The notes: generated by a model not told the origin, from the sequence alone. 64,000 nt of DNA from Symbiodinium natans (GCA_905221605.1 CAJNDS010002479.1:1127319-1191318); one strand, 5' to 3'. Positions 53,601 to 62,560 are shown, counted from the stretch's first letter. Translations and numbers: made by a program.

Positions 53601-55123
53601 GCCCCTTACAGGAACAATAGGTAGCCTCCAACTAAATAAGTGTGTTGGGCTCTTAAGGCAAGCCGGTAAGCCTAAAACCTGCACAAACACACTTAGACCT
53701 CAAATCTCTGAACCCCAAAAACCCCAAATCCAAAGCACTCAAATCCCAACTCAACCCCGAACCCCCCTGCCCCCAAACCGGAAACCCAAACCGTTCAGCC
53801 CAACCCTAGACCCAAAGCACTAAAACCCGAAACCCATAAACATCAAACCCTACACCGTAGCCCTCAACATCAAACCCCTAACTCTTACCACCCTAAACAT
53901 CAAACTCTAAACCCTAGCCCTGAACCCTGCACCCCCAAACCCTAAACACCAAACCCTAAAACCCGAACCCTCAACTAAAAACCCTAAACCCTTAACCCCT
54001 AAACCCTCATCCCTGAATCCTGATCCCTGAACCCCCAAATTTGGCAGGACGGCTTTGGACTACGCCCGCGAGTCCGGTAGTCGCGCCGTCCGGCTTCCCA
54101 GTTTTGTTTGGGGGGTTCAGGAGGGACTGGGGTTTTAGGGCTCTAGGTTTCGAGGGTTTAAGCTTTTAGGATTTTTGCTAAACAGGGGGTTAGGGTTTAG
54201 GGTGTTCGTCGAGAGTCTGGGGAGTTTAGTTGACTAGGGTTAGGGTTACGGGGCGGTTTGGGCTTTGGGTGGTTCAGCTTTTCAAGGTTTGGGTGTCTAC
54301 GTAGGGTGTTTAGGGATGTTAGGGCTTGCTGTGCAGGGCGGGATGTTCCCCCTCATACTAACTGTCCTGAATAGGGATCCTATAAACAGACTGCTAGTAG
54401 AAGGGGGAACATCCAAATGTACTGTGTAGAAGGTTAGGGTGTTGAGCCCATGGGAGTTGAGGCTTTAGGGTTTAGGGTTTAGGGTTTAGAGTTTAGGGTT
54501 TAACAGGTCCCCCATTGCCTGCTATATCCGGGGCTCCAGATTGTTGTTGCTCAGGGGCTTGAGACTTAGAAAAAATGTGTAGGATTTGCCGGGGGGGGGG
54601 GTGGGAGAGAAGGGGTTGTAGGTAAGTATTAGTCCCGGCTTAGTACGGGCTGAGGCTAGGGCTTAGGACTTGGGGAGGTGACTGGGGAGGTGACGGTTTG
54701 AGGGTTTGGGGCAAATCGTTCGGGCGCCCAGAGAATAATGCGATTGCCTCCCTCCCCCATCGTTGCACACAGCAACCATGTACCTTTAAAGCAGGACTCT
54801 TTCTAAGTCATGTCCCTCTCTTTGAAACAGGGCTTTTTGGCGTTGATTCAAAATCTTGGAGAAGAATTCGTATAGTTTAGAAAGCACCGGGGCCCTCCCC
54901 CGCATAATTACAGCCCCCAGCCCTTTCTTGTCCTTATGCTTCAACAGATGATTGCAATCAAGACACTCTGAGCCCTAATCTACCCAAACCCTAAAACGCA
55001 AACCCTAAATCCTAAACCCTAAACCTCTGTACTTTACCGGGCCGATGGGGTGCTGTAGAAAATAACAGTCCACGAGGTGGTGGAGGCCCTGAAGCTCTAC
55101 CAGCCTCCGGACGCGGTGTCGTG
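50568..55123 (+). CDS. Ankyrin-repeat protein gene B (multi-exon, partial)
   Basis: Exons 50,568-50,601; 51,478-51,525; 53,301-53,335; 54,048-54,076; 55,069-55,123 join without frame breaks. The core reads RGFTLLHW-AAQNDQPALVQQLFAK-GADPLQTDDDG-RTALDYARES-VHEVVEALKLYQPPDAVSW. T-to-GAD spacing is exactly that of the ankyrin consensus. Donors are GC, GC, GA, GT and GC; four of five acceptors are AG|G (the last is AG|T). Introns of 0.7-1.8 kb contain heptamers and a family B hairpin. Start and stop not found. Same domain and intron style as gene A, so a tandem paralogue is likely. Confidence 0.8.
51024..52016 (+). other. Protein-like open blocks inside ankyrin B introns
   Basis: 51,024-51,139 reads MTMQYVVGSLHLLPFFCVPA; 51,365-51,427 reads EYMAQKRLQIQRTPRCSKLT; 51,744-51,950 reads FSRENGRVVYDQRSSGLAQY; and 51,865-51,993 in another frame reads VTGIKWTVRWTVNGLTPVRP. 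All fall in introns of the phased ankyrin model, or overlap each other. They may be relics, alternative exons or chance in high-GC DNA. Confidence 0.3.
51478..51525 (+). CDS. Ankyrin gene B, exon 2
   Basis: Acceptor TTCTGAG|GCA, donor GCCAAG|GCAGC (GC), 16 codons: AAQNDQPALVQQLFAK. Confidence 0.8.
52020..53290. repeat. Intron filler of ankyrin gene B
   Basis: TTTAGGG (52,180-52,350) and CCCTAAA (52,479-52,562) arrays; a 25-bp direct repeat AAAACCCTATAAACACTTCA (52,652 and 52,738); and a large C/G hairpin with arms near 52,875-52,915 and 52,940-52,970 (CCCCCCAAGTTCCCCC / GGGGGAACTTGGGGGG). Confidence 0.75.
53301..53335 (+). CDS. Ankyrin gene B, exon 3
   Basis: Acceptor CCTTTCAG|GGT, donor GGCAG|GAGGGC (GA): GADPLQTDDDG plus two bases of Arg. 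Confidence 0.8.
54048..54076 (+). CDS. Ankyrin gene B, exon 4
   Basis: Acceptor TTTGGCAG|GAC, donor GTCCG|GTAGTC (GT). RTALDYARES: the ankyrin TALDxA helix with Arg split across the intron. Confidence 0.8.
54340..54415. mobile_element. Hairpin family B copy, short form
   Basis: GGGATGTTCCCCCTCATACT, ACTGTCCTGAATAGGGATCC, CTGCTAGTAGAAGGGGGAAC, ATCC. Sits inside ankyrin B intron 4; part of the right arm is deleted. Confidence 0.75.
55069..55123 (+). CDS. Ankyrin gene B, exon 5
   Basis: Acceptor AAATAACAG|TCC, donor GTCGTG|GCAAGT, a strong GC-type donor. VHEVVEALKLYQPPDAVSW, second helix of the repeat. Confidence 0.7.
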
Positions 55124-55187
55124 GCAAGTTTGCTAGGGATGGGGGGCTTAGGGTTTAGGGTTTAGGGTTTAGGGTTTAGGCTTTAGG

Positions 55188-55318
55188 GGTTACATGGGCC
55201 CTTAAGATGGCCCCTAAATTCCTTTAAAGGGTTCAGAACGGTTGTCCATGGTACATAAGGGGTATATAAGATGAGGGGTCCCCTTTTACGGGCCCATACT
55301 AAGGGACCATGCAACTAC
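55188..55318. mobile_element. Family E copy
   Basis: GGTTACATGGGCCCTTAAG ... GTACATAAGGGGTATATAAG ... ACGGGCCCATACTAAGGG ... ACCATGCAACTA. End arms pair. Confidence 0.7.
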
Positions 55319-55489
55319 TCTAAGAAGGGGGGCTGATTAATGAGGGTTTTAGGCTTTGCGCGGCTGCGTGTTTCCAGCTGTTGAGTGTCTAGTGTTGACT
55401 GTTTAGGGGAGATTGCAGTGATTCTTGATGATCAACGAGAGCTTCTGAAGCTTCGTGCGGCGATGTGCCGGGTATAGCTTATAAAACTG

Positions 55490-55855
55490 GTGTCACTTGG
55501 CTTAGCGACGCAATTTAAAGCCCTGAGGGGGCGGTTTGGGGCGGAGGGGGGGGGGGGGGTGGAGGGTGGGCAAAAACGGACTTCGTGCCCATTCCCAACG
55601 CGTGAAGTTCTTCGTTTGCAAACAAGGAGGGTGGCACAAAGAGGGGATCAGAGGTTGGGAAAGGGGGGGCGGGTCCCGGTTCTCGCAAAACACTGCCGAG
55701 GCCAAAGCTCCAGTAGGCACCAGCGAACTCTTGGGCTTTTTTCAGATATACCCCAGCCTGATGTGTTGAAAACGTGACGAAACTGATAACATGAAAATTA
55801 AGTTTGAGTTGAACGAAGGAGTTCGCTTGTCTGTCTTTAGACTGCACCATCAAAC
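55490..55855. other. Open block, both strands
   Basis: Frames are open on + (GWHKEGIRGWERGGGSRFSQ) and on - (QAGVYLKKAQEFAGAYWSFG). It contains a G-run. I cannot choose. Confidence 0.25.
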
Positions 55856-56156
55856 GCCATCAAACGCTGCGTGGCAGCCCTCAACCCTAAACCATAAATC
55901 CTAAGTTATATCGGCGTCAAAGAAGATCAGAAACTCTGCACCTTTTGACGACTCCACTACTATTTCGCCCGACGGTCTTGCTCAAGTGCAGGCCGTGGCG
56001 GCAGATAACGCATCTCCTCCGCAGCATTAATTATGATTAATCTGCAGCGCCTGAGCCTGGAACCTATTCATTGGGCGATCGTCTACGAGCTTCTTAGTTT
56101 TAGCCTTTACAGAACGCAGTGTACCAAACGATACTCAGTAGTAGTTGGAACAAGAC

Positions 56157-56748
56157 ATGTCATTGTTTCCGGCGATCAGTGCAGCCCAGATACGCGACTT
56201 GGAAGATGAAAAAACTCCGGGTGACTGCTTCTTTCGGAGAATATGGGCCAAGTTCACAATGTCCACAGAACGCTGGCCACATAATCAAGTTGCCTGTATA
56301 GCCATGACCGTGCGTTGATAGGGAGGGTACTACAATTAACAAGTCCCTTGCTCAGTTTCAAAAGCATAGTACACAGTTCTCGCCCCGTGAGTGATGCACT
56401 TGCAGTTGGCCGAGCCATGAGTTTCTCACTTCGTTTCAAGACCGAAAGCGTGGAGAAACTTGCGGAGGCGTTCATGCCCTCTGGGAATAACAAGGCAGTG
56501 CGCGTCCGGCAGTGCCAACGCGATCTGAAGGGGTGATGCACACGCATTAAGTTAAGCAGTTTAAGCCGTGCTATGGTTCGGCTTCGGAACTTGCTAGTAT
56601 TGGTGGTGAACCTGCCAAGGCGACGTGCGCGGAAGAAGCGCCGCGCGTCAAGAAATTTTGTGAGCGTCTGACGTGTAGGCCTCGCTCCGTCAAAGCGGTG
56701 GATGGGCAAAATCTCCGCGAGCGCAACGCCCAGGAACGGCTGTGACTG
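56157..56748 (+). CDS. Unknown gene, three consecutive + open frames
   Basis: Within a heptamer-free island: 56,157-56,318 (frame 3) begins with Met, reads MSLFPAISAAQIRDLEDEKT and CFFRRIWAKFTMSTERW; 56,315-56,536 (frame 2) reads VSDALAVGRAMSFSLRFKTE and SVEKLAEAFMPSGNNKAVRV; 56,551-56,748 (frame 1) reads GEPAKATCAEEAPRVKKFCE and SVKAVDGQNLRERNAQERL. Each stops before the next opens, suggesting short introns or frameshift decay. The 190-residue frame on - (56,254-56,826) is probably the shadow. Family not recognised. Confidence 0.4.
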
Positions 56749-56781
56749 TGCCGGGACATGTTGCGACTCTATGCCCAGCCA

Positions 56782-57159
56782 GTGAGAGACCGGACGCTTA
56801 AGCTTCAGCAAGAAGCTCCAAAACATGCGGAATCAGGGCCTGGTCAACCCTTGGTCCGTTTTTGGCTGTGCCCGTTCCCATGTTGTTGCAGCGCGCCTGG
56901 TCCTAGGCCTTCTTAGGGCAGAGCACTCTCCAGTCATCGTCCTGGAGGACGATGCCCAGTTGACTGCGTACACGACACCCTCAAAGGTCTGGTCGCACCG
57001 GAAGGGTTTGGAGTTCTTGAACGCACGTCACTCTGACTGCGGGGCGCCACAGGATCTCTGGGCACACGCAGCGTGTTGTTGTACCTGGCAGAACGGAGCG
57101 TGTGTGCCAGACAAATGCTTTTGTCCATGGCCTGTGAAGTGGCAGAGCACTTCTTGACG
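56782..57159 (+). CDS. Glycosyltransferase family 25-like fragment
   Basis: LSFSKKLQNMRNQGLVNPWS, VFGCARSHVVAARLVLGLLR, AEHSPVIVLEDDAQLTAYTT. The pair GCxxSH ... ivlEDDa is the hallmark of GT25 (LPS and procollagen galactosyltransferase-like) enzymes, where the acidic EDD-type motif binds metal and sugar nucleotide. After about 57,010 this frame becomes Cys/Trp-rich while another + frame continues (GSLGTRSVLLYLAERSVCAR), so a frameshift or splice is likely. Only the motif region of the roughly 200-residue domain is seen. Confidence 0.5.
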
Positions 57160-57163
57160 CAGC

Positions 57164-57708
57164 TTGAGGACACATGCTGATTGTTGGTTGCAAATGCAGC
57201 CTTCACGGCCACAACTCCAGTTTTTTGTGAGTTTTTTTCTGGACAGCCAACTGCTGCCACAGGGTGTAACTGGGACTAGCCCTTCTTGCCACTGCGCAGA
57301 ACCGAGGGGGGCCAGAACGGTTGGCGGCACGCGCAGTCGTCAGAAGCCCAGCCAGCCTCCCAAAGCAACTGTGAAGGTGAAGAAGGTGGCCAAGAAGCAG
57401 TTGAATACAGCATGGGCAGCTGATGGCGCAGCCCCAACAACAACGTCTGGCAGAACTGCGTATAGGCAAGGATGAACCCGTTATTGGATGGGTGCGCGCA
57501 GGGTGCGAACAATGGTCTTGTTGATTCGCTCATACTCTGTCTTGCGGTTGGCGAAGCCCATGCGGTCGAGGGAATACCGACATCCCCGCGTATTTGCCCG
57601 GAACCCTCCGCCCGAGTCCTTATTTTATATCAGTCTTGTCCGTGCCCGATATCTCCTGTCGAAAAACTCATACAGTCCACATATAGAACCCTAAACCCTA
57701 TACCTTAA
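57164..57708 (+). CDS. Open frames downstream of the GT25-like fragment
   Basis: 57,164-57,475 ends in a basic stretch (SQPPKATVKVKKVAKKQLNT, AWAADGAAPTTTSGRTAYR). 57,472-57,708 reads ANNGLVDSLILCLAVGEAHA and PVEKLIQSTYRTLNPIP. Heptamers resume near 57,690. Function unknown; could be the tail of the previous gene. Confidence 0.3.
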
Positions 57709-58142
57709 GACAGAGCCCCGACATAGACTCTCTATAGTTCCTAAGGTTCTCTTAGAACGGTCCTTCTTCCGCCCCTTCAAACCCTAATCCCCAAACCCTG
57801 CCCTTAACACAGAACATGAGCCTCAAGTTGGTCCAGGGTTTGGGGACTCCTACTAGGGCTAGCTTTTCAACAACCCATTGGGGTTTAGGCCCCAAGCCCT
57901 TGGAGCCAACCTGTGCAAAACATCTGGTCAAGCCTATAGAGCTTATGAAACCCTACGAGCCCTAGAATCCCCGCAAACCTGATAGATACCTAGAATCCCC
58001 TCTCTAAAAGCCCTATAGTTACCTATAATCCCTGCAAGCCCAGAAGCCCTAGAAACCCTGCAAATACCCATAAACCCCAGACGCCCTATGGGCACGAAAA
58101 AGTCTGAAAACCCTATCAGTGCCTGTAAGCCCAGAAACCCTA

Positions 58143-58271
58143 CTTGGAGGTTCATGGTACTTGCTAACCAATAATAACTGTAGTTATAACTGTACTTAGA
58201 ACCATATCAGGGCACTTAAGTGGGTTATAAGTACAGTTATAATTGGCTAATAAGTACCATGAACCTCCAAG
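58143..58271. mobile_element. Family D copy with possible 5-bp TSD
   Basis: ACTTGGAGGTTCATGGTACTT at the left and AAGTACCATGAACCTCCAAGT at the right are perfect inverted ends. ACCCT flanks both sides. The inside repeats AGTTATAACTGTACTTA / AAGTACAGTTATAATTG. Best-preserved copy of the family. Confidence 0.85.
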
Positions 58272-58483
58272 TACCCTGGAATGGAGAGATGGACTGCTGC
58301 CAGGGTTTCGACGATCTCGACCGGGACCTGCAGGGACTATAAGACTAAGAGGTTTAGAGCTTGAAGGTTTACAGGGTATACGAATACGAGGTTATTGGGC
58401 GTTTACACAACCGCTTAATCCCATGATAGGAGCTAGACTAGAGGGTTTATTGAATTTATAGGTTGTTTGTTTTTCATTTAGGC

Positions 58484-58640
58484 TCTGCGAGGCGTTATGG
58501 TCTGGGAGGGCCCACGTTGCAACAATGATGTTGTGACGATTTGTGGCCTGGGTCTCGAAGAGTACGCGGTCGGGTTCGTTGCCTTCGGCGTAGGGTTCAG
58601 GCTATGGTCTTCATGCCCGGATGATTTCGGAGTATATCAG
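58484..58640 (+). CDS. Candidate exon ending at a family C element
   Basis: Acceptor TCATTTAG|GCT, donor ATATCAG|GTACTTG. Reads ALRGVMVWEGPRCNNDVVTI, CGLGLEEYAVGFVAFGVGFR, LWSSCPDDFGVYQ. Aromatic and glycine rich, uninterrupted. The donor GT is the first base pair of the family C element that follows. Family unknown. Confidence 0.45.
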
Positions 58641-58741
58641 GTACTTGAATGTTCATGTGTCCTTCTTAGTAGGTTCTTAGTAATTAGGTTATAAGTACCA
58701 TAACTTGATGTAGGAGATTTAGCCACGAACCTTCAGGTAGG
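58639..58741. mobile_element. Family C copy with CAGGTA at both borders
   Basis: CAGGTACTTGAATGTTCATG at the left, CACGAACCTTCAGGTA at the right. The border hexamer CAGGTA at each side matches both a GT donor and an AG|G acceptor. Confidence 0.75.
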
Positions 58742-58921
58742 GTCTGTTTCATTGTTAATGGTTGGGTGATTTGGGGATATGAACAATGAACAACCCCCTA
58801 CCTCATATCGTTCAGCAAGGGCTTCGGCTCACTTACGGTGCTAGGGTTTAGTTCTTCTGTTTCCCCTCTATCTTAGGGTTTAGAGTTTAGGGTTTAGGGT
58901 TTAGGGATTCAGGGTTTCGGC

Positions 58922-59045
58922 TAGTTACATGGTCCCTTCATGTGGTCCCTGACCTTCCTTCAGGGGTTGCGAAGCATGGGCCCTTGGCTGTTACAGGTAT
59001 GTAAGTTGTATCAGGGCTCCCCCATAGAGAGCCCATACGTAGGTA
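58922..59045. mobile_element. Family E copy
   Basis: TAGTTACATGGTCCCTTCATG ... GAAGCATGGGCCCTTGGC ... AGGTATGTAAGTTGTATC ... GAGAGCCCATACGTAGG. Confidence 0.65.
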
Positions 59046-59234
59046 CCCTCATACGAAAGCTTCGCCTAAAGCCGAAGCTCCCAAAGGCCTGCATTGCCAG
59101 TTAATGGTGACATGTGCACGAAGCATACACGAGGTCCCAAAGTAAGGTCTCATACTTCCAACCCCGAAATCCGTACTATGCCCTAAACCCCAACCTTAAA
59201 CTACAAAGCCTAACCCCTAAACCGCAAGAACTCC

Positions 59235-59345
59235 CAGATTAAGATTGTTTTTGTTCGCCGCTCTGCTTTTCGGAGGAATGATTGCCACTGACGGCGGCCA
59301 AAGAGCATTTCCGGCCAAATGCAGAAGAAAACAAGCCTATTAGCA
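59235..59345 (+). CDS. Candidate exon with hydrophobic segment
   Basis: After ACTCCCAG: LRLFLFAALLFGGMIATDGG then QRAFPAKCRRKQAY and TAG. A hydrophobic core followed by polar residues suggests a signal or membrane segment. No start codon precedes it directly. Confidence 0.35.
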
Positions 59346-59545
59346 TCTGGGGTTTCGGGCTCAGGGTCCAGCCATCGAATCCCTAAGTCAAGGTTGGAGG
59401 GTTTAGGATTTAGGGTTTAGGGTTTAGGGTTTAGGGTTTCGGTGTTTTTTTTGGTTCGTGGGGTTGTAATGGCATCCACTACACCTAACAAGCTGGGCTA
59501 AGTAGGCAGAAGGTGGCCGATCCCCAGCTCCAAGCTGAGGGTCTA

Positions 59546-59632
59546 GCCCTAAACCCTAAACCCTAAACCCTAAACCCTAAGCCCTAAGCCCTAAGCCCTA
59601 AGCCCTAAGCCCTAAACCCTAAACCCTAAACT
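59546..59632. repeat. CCCTAAA/CCCTAAG array
   Basis: Four CCCTAAA, then about six CCCTAAG, then CCCTAAA again. CCCTAAG is the complement of the CTTAGGG variant that is homogeneous at 13.5 kb. Confidence 0.9.
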
Positions 59633-59903
59633 TTAGGGTTCAGGGCTTAGGATTGAGACTTCAGGGTTCCGGGGTTAGGGGAGCTCCTGCTTCGGCGTGC
59701 TAAAGCGAGGGAAGGGAGAGGATAGAATTCAGGGTTTAGGGTTTAGGGTTTAAGGCTAAGGGTTTAGGCTTTAGGGTGTAGGGTGTAGGGTGTGGGAATA
59801 ATTACTCGTAGTATCCCCTTATGGCCCCTCTACGATGATACCATAATAACACAGGAAAAAACCTCGTTCTATTTATTCAGGCCCCTATGCTACATGTATA
59901 CCT

Positions 59904-60000
59904 TGGGATGTTCCCCACTTATACTAACAGTCCTTAATAGGGATTATACTAGAGGATACTATACTCCGTAAGGGCTGTTAGTCTAAGGTGGAACATCCCA
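59904..60000. mobile_element. Hairpin family B copy
   Basis: TGGGATGTTCCCCACTTATAC, ACAGTCCTTAATAGGGATTA, GGGCTGTTAGTCTAAGGTGG, AACATCCCA. Arms pair with a compensating ACTTA/TAAGGT change. Confidence 0.85.
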
Positions 60001-60201
60001 GAACTCTACCCCGAAAAGGCATCTATAGGCGGATCCTTTCTTTAAGTGTTTTGAGGAATCCTATCATCTTGGTACCGATAAAGGGACTCTTTTTGGGAGC
60101 CTCCTCCTCCTCAAGGTTCCACCGATGCCCTAGACTCCTTTTAGACGAGCTTCGGGTATAGGGTTTAGGGTTTAAGGGTTGGGGTTTAGGGTTCCTTGCA
60201 G

Positions 60202-60285
60202 ATGGCTGTTCGGCACAAGCGACAGGTCATGCAACCATGTGTTGCTGCAGAGTGTGGTCGCGCAGACCTGACATTTCCATGCTAG
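60202..60285 (+). CDS. Candidate exon
   Basis: Acceptor CCTTGCAG|ATG: MAVRHKRQVMQPCVAAECGR then ADLTFPC and TAG. Short; alternative AG|AG splits exist. Confidence 0.3.
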   Translation: MAVRHKRQVMQPCVAAECGRADLTFPC

Positions 60286-60622
60286 AAAGTGGGAGCATGC
60301 CAAAGACCTGCCATTTAGGTTTTTTGATTTGGGTTAGCAGGTTTAGGCTTCAGGGTTTGGGGTTTCGGGTTTAGGGTTTAGGGGCAGCAAAAAAAAGAGC
60401 ACTATTACCAGACATCCAAAGCCGAGACCTCGAATCTGCGGAGGCCTGAACCACATTTACCTGAAGCTCTGCCCTAGCAAAACCCTGAATTACTGAACGC
60501 AAAAACCCTGGCCTTTGAGTCAGGACCTTCCCTCCCAGGGCCCCCCGTAGGCTTCCTACTTCATATCTACGAATTGAGGAGTGTTAGGGCCTAAGCCCCC
60601 CTGACCTCCTGGTGCTCTCGCA

Positions 60623-60685
60623 ATGCGGCTGTGGCCTTCGCCAGAGGATGCCAGCGTGCCTTCTGCCGTCGAGGTCCAGTAGGAG
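60623..60685 (+). CDS. Candidate exon
   Basis: LAMRLWPSPEDASVPSAVEV then Q and TAG, the TAG possibly belonging to an intron (CCAG|TAGG). All three frames are open here, so weak. Confidence 0.25.
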
Positions 60686-60697
60686 GGTTCAACATGC

Positions 60698-60930
60698 GGT
60701 TTAGGGTTTTAGGGTTTTAGGGTTGTAGGGTTGTAGGGTTTTAGGGTTTTAGGGTTTTAGGGTTTTAGGGTTTTAGGGTTTTAGGGTTTTAGGGTTTTAG
60801 GGTTTTACGGTTTTAGGGTTTTAGGGTTTAGGGTTTTAGGGTTTTAGGGGTTTAGGGTTTTGGGGTTTTAGGGTTTTAGGGTTTTAGGGTTTTAGGGTTT
60901 TAGGGTTTTAGGGTTTAGGGTTTAGGGTTT
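60698..60930. repeat. TTTTAGGG octamer array
   Basis: About 27 units, most of them the 8-bp TTTTAGGG rather than the 7-bp unit. A few TTGTAGGG, TTTTACGG and TTTAGGG variants occur. The octamer is the telomere type of some green algae; here it is interstitial. Confidence 0.95.
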
Positions 60931-61039
60931 CAGGGCTTAGTGGGTTTGGGGCAGAACCCTAAGCCATGAAGAAGACCTATCGGGCTCAGGAGTTTGTTTC
61001 GAGGTGTGCTCTTTGTTGTTCGCGACATACGTGGTACGG

Positions 61040-61125
61040 GCGCTTAACTTGGGTCCCTTGTTATATAGCCCTTATGTACGCTTTTCGGGTAAGGGACCAT
61101 ACTTAGGGCCCATGATTCCAAGCTC
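61040..61125. mobile_element. Family E copy, short
   Basis: GCGCTTAACTTGGGTCCCTTG ... TTATATAGCCCTTATGTACG ... AAGGGACCATACTTAGGGCCC. Confidence 0.5.
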
Positions 61126-61319
61126 AGATGTAGGGCTGAGAGTTTAGGTTTTAGGGTTTCGTGTTTAGGGTTTCAGGTTTTCGGGTTGAGGTTTCAGGGT
61201 TTTGGGTTGAGGGTTGAGGGTTTGGGGTTTAGGGTTAAGGGCGGCAGGGTTGAGGGGGAGTTTAGGGTTTGGGGTTTTGGGTTTCGCTTTTTCGGGTTGA
61301 AGGTTTAGGGTTTTGCTGG

Positions 61320-61445
61320 CATCTCAAGAGCCTGTTGGAGCTGCAGGCGTGCCGACATAGGAAGCCAGACCATCGGGACCTTTTCTTGAGAGGGCAAAGA
61401 GAGTTCTGGGTTTCTTTTTGCACCCCTCTCCCCCCAATTCTGAAC
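61320..61445 (+). CDS. Candidate exon
   Basis: HLKSLLELQACRHRKPDHRD then LFLRGQREFWVSFCTPLPP. The - strand is open as well (61,305-61,556). Good helical start on +. Confidence 0.35.
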
Positions 61446-61487
61446 CCTAAAGCCTACAACCTCAACCCTAAGCACTGAACCCAGCAG

Positions 61488-61561
61488 GCGACGCCTGCGT
61501 TCCCCCTGCGAGCACGCGGGGGCATGTTCTTTGAGGCGGGTGCCCAAGTCTGGCATCGGTT
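61488..61561 (+). CDS. Candidate exon
   Basis: Acceptor CCAGCAG|GCG: ATPAFPLRARGGMFFEAGAQ then VWHRF. AG|G rule met; donor unknown. Confidence 0.35.
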
Positions 61562-61825
61562 TGGGGGTTTTGAGGTTTCAGGAGTTAGGGCTTATGGGGC
61601 TTCGTCGGGATTTAGGGGTTAATTAGGCTTCAAGACTTCAAGTTTCAAGCCTTGCGAGTTTTGACTTTTAGGGAAAGTTTAGGTCAACTTAGGGAATTGT
61701 CGAGCAGGATCCCTTATCAAGTTGGAACAGGAGCTTATGTGCAAACCATACGATCACCCTAAACCTTCGTATTATCTCGGTAGGCAACCTCTAACATGTT
61801 TGGGAGTTTACCTTACATAAATAAA

Positions 61826-61835
61826 TATAAAGACA

Positions 61836-61870
<35 letters not shown>
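61826..61870. repeat. TA microsatellite
   Basis: About 17 TA repeats followed by CATATACACATAT. The - strand tyrosine-rich frame is an artefact. Confidence 0.9.
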
Positions 61871-61874
<4 letters not shown>

Positions 61875-62139
61875 CACATATCAAGATAAAGCCCTGCCAT
61901 ATAAGCAAAAGGGTAGCCTTGTTGGGCGGGGGGGTCAGGGAACTGGCCATCCCTAAACCCCGAACCCTAAACCATAAAGCCCGAAACCCGAAAATCCCTA
62001 ACCCCAAACCCTAAGCCCTCGAAGCCCTAAACCCTAAACCCTAAAATCCCTAAACCCTAAACCCTGAACCCTAAACCTAGCCCTAAACCCGAAGCCCTCT
62101 AAGCCTCTTTCGCAACTTTTTCATGTCTGACAAGCCCCC

Positions 62140-62212
62140 AAGCCCTCGAAACCCAAGCCGCTGACGAGGCCTTCCACACGAAAATACCCAGGCAGCCAGC
62201 GCCCCTCGTCCA
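62140..62212 (+). CDS. Candidate exon
   Basis: ALETQAADEAFHTKIPRQPA then PLVQT, ending CCAGACAG|GGTTTAGGG so the array again touches the donor. Left end unresolved. Confidence 0.35.
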
Positions 62213-62560
62213 GACAGGGTTTAGGGTTTAGGGTTTAGGGTTTCGGGTTTAGGGTTTAGGGTTTTTGGCACAAAAAGGCAAAAGGGTACCACTCGGCTAC
62301 CAAGCCTTTGAAGGGATTGAGGAACCAGGGAGGGGGGGGTGTAAGGGTCCATGTTCCCTAAAACCTAAACCCCAAAAACCCTAAAAACCTTGAACCCTGA
62401 ACCCTGATACCCGAACCCTGAACCCGAAACCTCTACAGTTGCCGGGCTACCAAGACGTATGGTCGGTTCTCTGTTTGTTGGCCCCTTGTTGGTCTTGTTA
62501 GGCGTTTGGCCTTAAAGAAGGGGCCCATATTACAGGATGCCCAGTAGGTTAGGTTCTCTT

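Noticed and set aside
56254-56826. 190-residue - strand frame as the main gene of the island
   Set aside because: Three consecutive + frames with better composition cover the same DNA, and neighbouring genes are on +; the - frame shows no motif. Not fully excluded.
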